Assembly (NCBI GenBank): GCA_038239195.1 | Contig: JBBSEZ010000330.1 | Location: 1-11,320, forward strand | Reading direction: 5' to 3' | Source of the DNA: JBBSEZ01 sp038239195 | Lineage (GTDB): Bacteria; Planctomycetota; Planctomycetia; Gemmatales; Gemmataceae | Length of the DNA: 11,320 nucleotides | Translations under genes and position numbers: made by a program | Notes under the pieces: generated by a model | What the model saw: the letters and a program-made list of their open reading frames with translations, nothing else | What the model was told of the DNA's origin: nothing | The model's database searches: none | In this document: positions 6,835-11,320 of the stretch, one piece after another | How the letters are laid out: each line of letters opens with the position of its first letter | Numbering within the stretch: the stretch's first letter is position 1

Positions 6835-7215
6835 ATGGCGGGCAAGCGCGTGTTGAGTGTCGGCCAGTGTTTCGCCGACCACAGCGGCATCTCGCGGACG
6901 TTGAAAAGCGCCTTCGGCGCGGAGGTGGTCGGCGCGCACTCGGCCGACGAGGCGCTGTCGCTGCTGCGCCAGGGCCCGTTCGCGCTGGTGCTGGTCAATC
7001 GCCTGTTCGACGCCGACGGTTCGTCGGGGCTCGAGCTGGTGCGCCAGCTCGCGGCCGAGAGGCCGCACAACGTTCCGGTGATGCTCGTCAGCAACTACGC
7101 CGACGCCCAGGAGGAGGCCGAGGCCGCCGGCGCGCTGCCGGGCTTCGGCAAGGCGTCGCTGGGGAGCGCGGGCATGCTGGAGCGCCTCAAACCGCTCTTG
7201 ATGGCGAAAGAATAG
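6835..7215 (+). CDS. Receiver-like protein lacking the phospho-acceptor Asp (pseudo-receiver)
   Basis: The 126-residue product has the size and strand/helix rhythm of a stand-alone CheY-type receiver: strand 1 (RVLSVGQ, 5-11), helix 1, strand 2 (EVVGAH, 30-35), strand 3 (FALVLVNRLFDADGSSGLEL, 49-68), strand 4 (VPVMLVSNY, 80-88) and strand 5 (GFGKAS, 103-108). Ser86 and Lys106 match the switch Thr/Ser and the invariant Lys. The acidic pair after strand 1 is replaced (GQ), and the phospho-acceptor position at the end of strand 3 is Asn55, so normal phosphorylation is unlikely. It would work as a phosphorylation-independent binding module or respond to another signal. ATG 6835 is preceded by AGGGAG at 6822-6827; the longer open frame upstream has no receiver character. 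No output domain and no histidine kinase neighbour are present. Confidence 0.8.
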   Translation: MAGKRVLSVGQCFADHSGISRTLKSAFGAEVVGAHSADEALSLLRQGPFALVLVNRLFDADGSSGLELVRQLAAERPHNVPVMLVSNYADAQEEAEAAGALPGFGKASLGSAGMLERLKPLLMAKE

Positions 7216-7381
7216 TCCCCGAGGAATGCCGTAGCCCGGTGAGCGACGCTTCGCCTTCCACGCTTTCTCCTTTCCTGCTGGCCCCGCAGCGTGTGCGATA
7301 GAGGGCCGTCCGACGTGCGAACAACAAGGGCCCGGGGCCGACACAACTTTCCGAAAACGGGCCCCTCCACAGGAGCGTACC

Positions 7382-8665
7382 ATGAAGCCCACGTCCTGGC
7401 TGACAATGAGCCTGGCGACGTTCGCGGTGGCGGCGAGCTTCGACGGTGGCGGCGCGGTCGAGGAGACCAGGAGAGAGAAGATCGAGCCTCGGGGGACGGC
7501 GCTGGCGGGGCCGACCGGCAAGCCCGGCCCTCACGTCGCCAAACTACAGGCCCTCGGGGACAACCGTTGGCTCGACCTCGGTCCGCCGGCCGCCGACCCG
7601 GTCTGGGGCAAGGCACGCGGCCGTTCGTGGGGGTGCAAGATGCCTTTCGCCCCCGACCTGCGCGGGGCCTTTCTGTTCGGCGAAGGCGTTCACGGGTACA
7701 CCAAGCCCGACGGGCATTACATGGACGACCTGTGGTTCTACGACCTCCACCGCCATCGCTGGGTTTGCTGTTATCCCGGGGCCAACGTCAAGACGCTCGA
7801 CTTGACCATCACCCGGGATGGCTTCGAGGCGACCAGGGACGGGGGGCCGGTCCCCGTGGCGTCGATGGTCCATGCGTACGAAATGGTGACCTACGACACG
7901 CACTCGAAGCGCTTCCTGAGCATGCCGTGTCCGGGCGACTACTGGAAGAAGCCCCTCGCGCGCCGTCTGAAGTGGCTCGCGGGCTTGCCCAAAGGGGCCC
8001 CCAAAGCCGCCAGCCCCTGGACGTTCGACCCCAGGACCGCCAGGTGGGACCGCCGGGCCAGCGCAACGCCCCACCCGCGCAGCAGTTTCGGCGACGTGCT
8101 CCTCTACGTGCCCAGCAAGAAGCAGGCCTTTTTCCGCAACAACGAGGGCGTCTGGTTCTACGACCCGGCGACGAACCGATGGGCGGCCAAGGCGCCCAAG
8201 GGGCCGAAACCGCCCTTCGGCATCGACCCCACCGTCTGCCACGACGCGAAGCGAGAGCGCATCTACCTCGGCGGGGGCAGTTACCCCGTCGCCCCCCCGG
8301 GCAGCAACGCCTTGTGGGCCTATGACGTGAAGGACAACGCCTGGGTGAACCTTCGGCCCAAGGGGGCGCCCTGCAAGGGCTCCACGTCCTACAACACCAA
8401 CGTCGCGGCGATGCAGTACGATTCGGTCGCCGACGTCGTCTTGCTATTTCGGTATGGCGGGAAGAAGGAAGAGCGGGGCATCTTCGCGTACGATCCGGCA
8501 AGCAACGCCTGGCTGGACGATCCCCGGCGGACGTTCAAGGAGACGGATCGGTCGATCAACGCCTTTTACGATCCCGACTCGAACGTCCACCTCTTCCACG
8601 TGGCGGGGGACAGCGCCGACAACGGGACCATCTGGGCCTACCGCTACAAGAAGGCCAAGAAGTGA
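7382..8665 (+). CDS. Secreted Kelch-type beta-propeller protein
   Basis: The 427-residue product begins with a hydrophobic stretch (about 6-20, LTMSLATFAVAAS) that may act as a signal peptide, though the positive N-region is weak. Spaced Kelch-like blade motifs follow, each an aromatic-Asp turn ending in Trp: LWFYDLHRHRW (117-127), WTFDPRTARW (213-222), VWFYDPATNRW (257-267), LWAYDVKDNAW (311-321), IFAYDPASNAW (367-377) and a last partial IWAYR (417-421). About six blades would close a galactose-oxidase/Kelch-type ring. No catalytic motif is visible, and a binding or scaffolding role outside the cytoplasm is the natural reading. ATG 7382 is well supported by AGGAG at 7371-7375. It stands alone, 166 bases after the receiver-like gene with no obvious promoter in the gap. 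Galactose-oxidase-like enzymes are an alternative, but the copper ligands cannot be assigned. Confidence 0.8.
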   Translation: MKPTSWLTMSLATFAVAASFDGGGAVEETRREKIEPRGTALAGPTGKPGPHVAKLQALGDNRWLDLGPPAADPVWGKARGRSWGCKMPFAPDLRGAFLFGEGVHGYTKPDGHYMDDLWFYDLHRHRWVCCYPGANVKTLDLTITRDGFEATRDGGPVPVASMVHAYEMVTYDTHSKRFLSMPCPGDYWKKPLARRLKWLAGLPKGAPKAASPWTFDPRTARWDRRASATPHPRSSFGDVLLYVPSKKQAFFRNNEGVWFYDPATNRWAAKAPKGPKPPFGIDPTVCHDAKRERIYLGGGSYPVAPPGSNALWAYDVKDNAWVNLRPKGAPCKGSTSYNTNVAAMQYDSVADVVLLFRYGGKKEERGIFAYDPASNAWLDDPRRTFKETDRSINAFYDPDSNVHLFHVAGDSADNGTIWAYRYKKAKK

Positions 8666-8959
8666 GGCCCCGAAAGGAGGACTGACCGCGTTCGCGGAGG
8701 GGCCCCGAACAGGACCAATCTGGGCAAGGCGCCCCCGCGCGGGGGCGCCCTGCCCAATGAAAGCGCGGGCGCGGCGTCCTCCCTCGGGGGCCTCGGGCCG
8801 CGCGCCTCATCGTGCTGGTTTACACATCTCTCGTTCCCTTCGTCGGTTCGGTCAAATCTTCTCGGCGCCGGCTTTCCCTTCGCCGCAGCACGGCGCCTCC
8901 GTTGCATTGCGCCACGCCGAAGCGCGAAGTGAGGGCCCTTGACCCGGTGAAGCCCGACC
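8666..8959. other. Intergenic stretch with orphan ribosome binding site
   Basis: A near-perfect Shine-Dalgarno AAAGGAGG lies at 8673-8680, just after the Kelch gene stop, but no credible start codon or gene follows. It may be left over from a lost downstream gene. A small CCGCG-TT-CGCGG stem sits at 8687-8698, and a larger hairpin at 8722-8755. No convincing promoter for the following MFS fragment is visible. Confidence 0.4.
8722..8755. terminator. Strong GC hairpin downstream of the Kelch gene
   Basis: GGCGCCCCCGC (8728-8738) and GCGGGGGCGCC (8739-8749) form a perfect 22-base palindrome, extended by GGGCA/TGCCC with one mismatch. It starts 57 bases past the Kelch stop. There is no T-tract after it, so it is not a textbook intrinsic terminator, but such a stable stem could end or stabilise the transcript. 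Confidence 0.45.
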
Positions 8960-9286
8960 ATGCCAATCATCGATTCGACCGAAGTTGCAGTGCCCCTGCC
9001 CTGCTCCAGCCCGGGCGCCCCTTCCGGCCCGGGCGGGGGCGAGCGTGCCTCCAGGCCGTCCTGGCGGAGCTACTGGGGGCTCAACGCGACCAACTTCTTC
9101 CTTGCGGAAGTGACCGGCGTCACGATGCCGTTCGTCGCCGCCTTTCTCAAAGAAAGGCAGTGGCAGCCGTTCGCCATCGGCGTGGCGCTCGCTCTCGCCG
9201 GGCTGGGCGTGCTGTTGGCCCAGACGCCGGCCGGCTTCCTCACCGACCGCATTCGTCGGCGCCGGCTCCTTCTGGCAGGGGCGTCG
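8960..9286 (+). pseudogene. MFS transporter, N-terminal fragment
   Basis: About 109 residues match the start of a major facilitator superfamily transporter. A Pro/Gly-rich cytoplasmic tail (1-35) leads into helix 1 (YWGLNATNFFLAEVTGVTM, 38-56), helix 2 (~70-88) and the loop GFLTDRIRRRR (92-102), which corresponds to MFS motif A between helices 2 and 3. Helix 3 begins (LLLAGAS, 103-109) and then the similarity stops abruptly. Downstream the same frame continues to 9838 but only as an Arg-rich shadow of the phosphoesterase, so an automatic 292-residue call would be wrong. A working MFS protein needs about 400 residues and 12 helices. ATG 8960 has only a weak ribosome binding site (GGTGA). Substrate cannot be guessed. 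Confidence 0.75.
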
Positions 9287-10058
9287 CGAGGCCTACGGGT
9301 CGTTCTCGCTGCGGGGCTTCTGCTTCCTTCGCCTGAACGCGCAGGAGGGCCGGCCTGTTGGCCTGTCGCCCGAGCAACTCGACTGGCTGCGCGACAACGT
9401 GACCGCGGCCGCGGCTCCGGGCGAGCGAATCGTCCTGTTTCAATACAACTACCCCTATCAGATCTGGGAAGACTTCGCGGGCCCTGGCATCGACGCCTGG
9501 CGCGCCCTCGTGCAGGCTCGGCCCGTCACCGCGATCTTCGCCGGCCACACGCACTACGGGCAGGTGGCCAACGACGGCCGCAACGTCGTGGTAGCCACGC
9601 GCTCGATCGGCGATCCCGAAGGGGGCCCGCCCGGCTATCTGCTAGCCCATCTGCACGGCGACGACCTGGCCATCACCTACCGCTCGATCGAGGACCGCAG
9701 GCCCCTGGTGCTGATCGCCCACCCGCGCGACGCCCTCCTGGCGACGGGGCCGGCCCACGTCGTGCGCGGCCAGGATCGGCTGCGGGCGCTGGCGTGGTCG
9801 GGCGAGCCGCTGGTCGAGGTGATGGCCCGAGTGGATGACGAACCGTGGGCGCCGCTAGAGAGGGAAGGGCCGCAGTCCTGGACGGGCCCGCTGCCGGGCG
9901 ACCGGCTGAGCAAGGGGCGCCACCGCGTGACCGTGCGGGCGGTGGACCGGCGCGGGGGGCGCGGCGAGCAGACGATCGAGGTCGCGGTCGATCCGACCGG
10001 GCGCTACACGGCCGTCCCGTGCGTGCGGCCTGTGGTGACGGCGACGAACTTCTGTTGA
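9287..10058 (+). pseudogene. Calcineurin-like metallophosphoesterase, C-terminal fragment
   Basis: In the frame ending at the TGA of 10056-10058, the sequence from about 9287 reads like the second half of a calcineurin-type phosphoesterase: REAYGSFSLRGFCFLRLN, then LSPEQLDWLRDNV, then the metal-binding GHTHYGQ (GHTH codons 9543-9554). A C-terminal beta-rich region of about 110 residues (to CVRPVVTATNFC), rather like an Ig-type domain, completes it. The N-terminal motifs that supply the other metal ligands (DxH, GD, GNHE) are missing because the gene is joined to the MFS fragment in another frame. In addition FQYNYP (Tyr codon 9444-9446) stands where the family normally has a metal-binding His. 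A GTG at 9399 could start a 219-residue peptide, but it would hold no full active site. Confidence 0.75.
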
Positions 10059-10114
10059 TGAAGTTGTGCGGAACGGAGACGTGGTAAGCGGCGGGGCTTT
10101 GGGGGAGGCGAACC

Positions 10115-11215
10115 TTGGATGACGTGACGTTCTGGCTGACGTGGGCCCTCTTTGTGCTGACCTACGCCGGCCTGGCGCTGGGAAAGGTGCCGGGGCTGCG
10201 CATGGACCGGGCCGGCATCGCTCTCGTCGGCGCCACCCTCATGCTGGTCACCGGCGTTCTGAGCCTGGAGCAAGCGGTCAGCATGGAGTCGATCGATTTC
10301 AAGACGCTGTTCCTGCTGTTTGGGATGATGGTCGTCGTCGGCGTGCTGCGGCTGTCGGGCTTCTTCGAGCGGCTCACCGGCATGGCGTTGCGCCGCATCA
10401 CCACTCCGAAGGGCCTGCTGGCGGTGACGATCGGCCTCTCGGGGGTGCTGTCGGCGTTTCTGATCAACGACGTGGTCTGCGTGGCGCTGACGCCGTTGGT
10501 GCTCCACCTGGCCCGACGGATGAAGTTCGACCCGATTCCCCACCTGATCGGCCTGGCGACCGCGGCCAACGTCGGCTCGACGGGCACCATCACCGGCAAT
10601 CCGCAGAACATTTACATCGGCGCGCATTCGGGGATCTCCTACCTCCGCTTCGCTTCCCGCCTGCTGCCGGTCGCTCTCCTGGGGCTGGGCCTCACCTATC
10701 TCGTCGTCTGCTTGGTCTACCGGGGCCGATTGGCGCCACCCAAGGGGCAGCAAATGCCCGGCAAAGACGAGAAGCCTGACGAAGGAGGCGACGGCGAGGG
10801 GGCGCCGCGCAGCCGCGCTCATGCCCGGCTGCAAGTCAAGGCGGTCGCGGTGACGCTGGCGGCAGTGGCACTGTTCTTCACCGGCCTGCCGCTGGAGCTG
10901 GTCGCTCTCGGCGCCGCAGCCGTGGTGCTGCTCGACCGGATCAAACCGGAGAAGGTCTACCGCGAGGTAGACTGGGGCCTGCTCGTGATGTTCGCCGGGC
11001 TGTTCATCGTCGTCCGCGCTTTCCAGGTCCACGTCGTCGCCGGCTGGGGCGTCGAGGGCTGGACCTGGCTGCTGAACCGTCCAACCGACCTGCTCAGTCT
11101 GGTGTCGGCCGCGCTGTCCAACCTGGTCAGTAACGTACCAGCCGTGCTGCTGCTGGAGCCGGTGGCGCAGGCGACACCGGAGGTATACTCGACGCGGGTC
11201 AGCGTGACACAATAG
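10115..11215 (+). CDS. ArsB/NhaD-type (ion transporter superfamily) permease, C-terminally truncated
   Basis: The protein is a polytopic inner-membrane carrier of the ArsB/NhaD/SLC13-like group, which exchange or export ions such as Na+, arsenite or dicarboxylates; the ion here is unknown. Hydrophobic segments run throughout, broken by a charged cytoplasmic loop (~204-240). The first-half signature ANVGSTGTITGNPQN (151-165) and Asn118-Asp119 are intact, and the second half reaches DWGLLVMFAGLFIVV (286-300) and LSNLVSNVPAVLLL (334-347). There family similarity ends at about Glu356; the last ten residues (VYSTRVSVTQ) come from foreign DNA and stop at TAG 11213-11215. The family usually continues 50-70 residues, with a second STLAGN-type signature, so this copy is probably inactive. 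The start is TTG 10115, six bases after GGGGGAGG (10101-10108). Confidence 0.85.
   Translation: MDDVTFWLTWALFVLTYAGLALGKVPGLRMDRAGIALVGATLMLVTGVLSLEQAVSMESIDFKTLFLLFGMMVVVGVLRLSGFFERLTGMALRRITTPKGLLAVTIGLSGVLSAFLINDVVCVALTPLVLHLARRMKFDPIPHLIGLATAANVGSTGTITGNPQNIYIGAHSGISYLRFASRLLPVALLGLGLTYLVVCLVYRGRLAPPKGQQMPGKDEKPDEGGDGEGAPRSRAHARLQVKAVAVTLAAVALFFTGLPLELVALGAAAVVLLDRIKPEKVYREVDWGLLVMFAGLFIVVRAFQVHVVAGWGVEGWTWLLNRPTDLLSLVSAALSNLVSNVPAVLLLEPVAQATPEVYSTRVSVTQ
11184..11189 (+). promoter_or_regulatory. TATACT -10 box at the insertion boundary
   Basis: TATACT sits exactly where permease similarity stops and about 84 bases before the next start codon. It is a strong -10 match, and no good -35 is visible in the permease DNA upstream. 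It may be the promoter of the incoming element. Confidence 0.4.
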
Positions 11216-11272
11216 ACAAAGACCGGAACACCCATAAACTCAGACCATGGAGGAAGGAATGGGAGGCCGGTC

Positions 11273-11320
11273 ATGCGAGAGATTACGTTTTCCGAGGCGG
11301 ATGTGCAAGCCATCGGCCAC
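11273..11320 (+). CDS. Start of a gene, possibly an IS630-type transposase or its HTH protein (partial)
   Basis: ATG 11273 follows GGGAGG at 11261-11266 by six bases, a very good start. Only 16 codons lie in the window (MREITFSEADVQAIGH). I associate this opening with helix-turn-helix proteins of IS630-type elements in Planctomycetes, but 16 residues are too few to be sure. Its position just inside a break in another gene supports a transposase. Confidence 0.45.
   Translation, partial: MREITFSEADVQAIGH

Larger units (their letters stand above)
11184..11320 (+). mobile_element. Left end of a probable insertion sequence (IS630-like), cut by window edge
   Basis: From about 11184 the sequence no longer encodes permease and is noticeably less GC-rich (for example 11206-11245). 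It carries its own -10 box, ribosome binding site and new start codon in the permease direction. The boundary falls on a TA dinucleotide, the target that IS630/Tc1-mariner elements duplicate. The right end, terminal repeat and TA duplication are outside the window, so the element type is a proposal. Confidence 0.45.

Noticed and set aside
6714..7516. Sixteen-base direct repeat CGGCGCTGGCGGGGCC at about 6717 and 7497.
   Set aside because: Pure G/C sequence in a GC-rich window, with no flanking similarity; chance is sufficient.
8939..8944. TTGACC as a -35 box for the MFS fragment.
   Set aside because: The matching -10 position would fall inside the coding region and no -10-like hexamer is there.
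10004..11212. 402-residue minus-strand open frame opposite the permease.
   Set aside because: It is very rich in Gln, His and Arg, as expected from the complement of a membrane protein gene, and has no recognisable motif.

Overview
The window is very GC-rich and carries a Hanks-type Ser/Thr kinase joined to a membrane anchor and an outer sensor-like domain, a degenerate receiver protein and small glycosyltransferases. This style is typical of Planctomycetes, most likely a Gemmataceae-like bacterium. That placement is inferred from protein character and base composition, not from a marker gene.

Layout. Bases 1-213 are G-rich leader DNA with a candidate extended -10 promoter. Bases 214-4444 form a tight four-gene plus-strand operon: a membrane-anchored Ser/Thr kinase, a 285-residue protein of unknown family, a Cys-rich protein with a glycosyltransferase-like core, and a small family-2 glycosyltransferase. 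The genes overlap by 4 bases or lie 3-5 bases apart. The operon ends in a perfect 57-base palindrome whose first bases complete the last stop codon. Bases 4500-4999 are gene debris with a recognisable scrap of an ADP-ribosylglycohydrolase on the minus strand. A complete FAD-dependent monooxygenase occupies 5000-6226 on the minus strand. A 608-base non-coding stretch follows, with a large imperfect inverted repeat and a TACAAT box. Next come a 126-residue receiver-like protein lacking the phospho-acceptor Asp (6835-7215) and an apparently secreted Kelch-type beta-propeller protein (7382-8665).

The right third is damaged. At about 9286 the first ~109 codons of an MFS transporter are joined out of frame to the tail of a calcineurin-like metallophosphoesterase. 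An ArsB/NhaD-type ion permease (10115-11215) then loses its C-terminus where a new segment begins at a TATACT box. That segment carries its own ribosome binding site and the start of a new gene, possibly an IS630-type transposase.

Working together: the only convincing functional unit is the kinase/unknown protein/two-glycosyltransferase operon, which suggests a signal-linked surface or protein glycosylation module; this is inference from context. The other genes look like independent units separated by recombination scars. No RNA gene or CRISPR array was seen.
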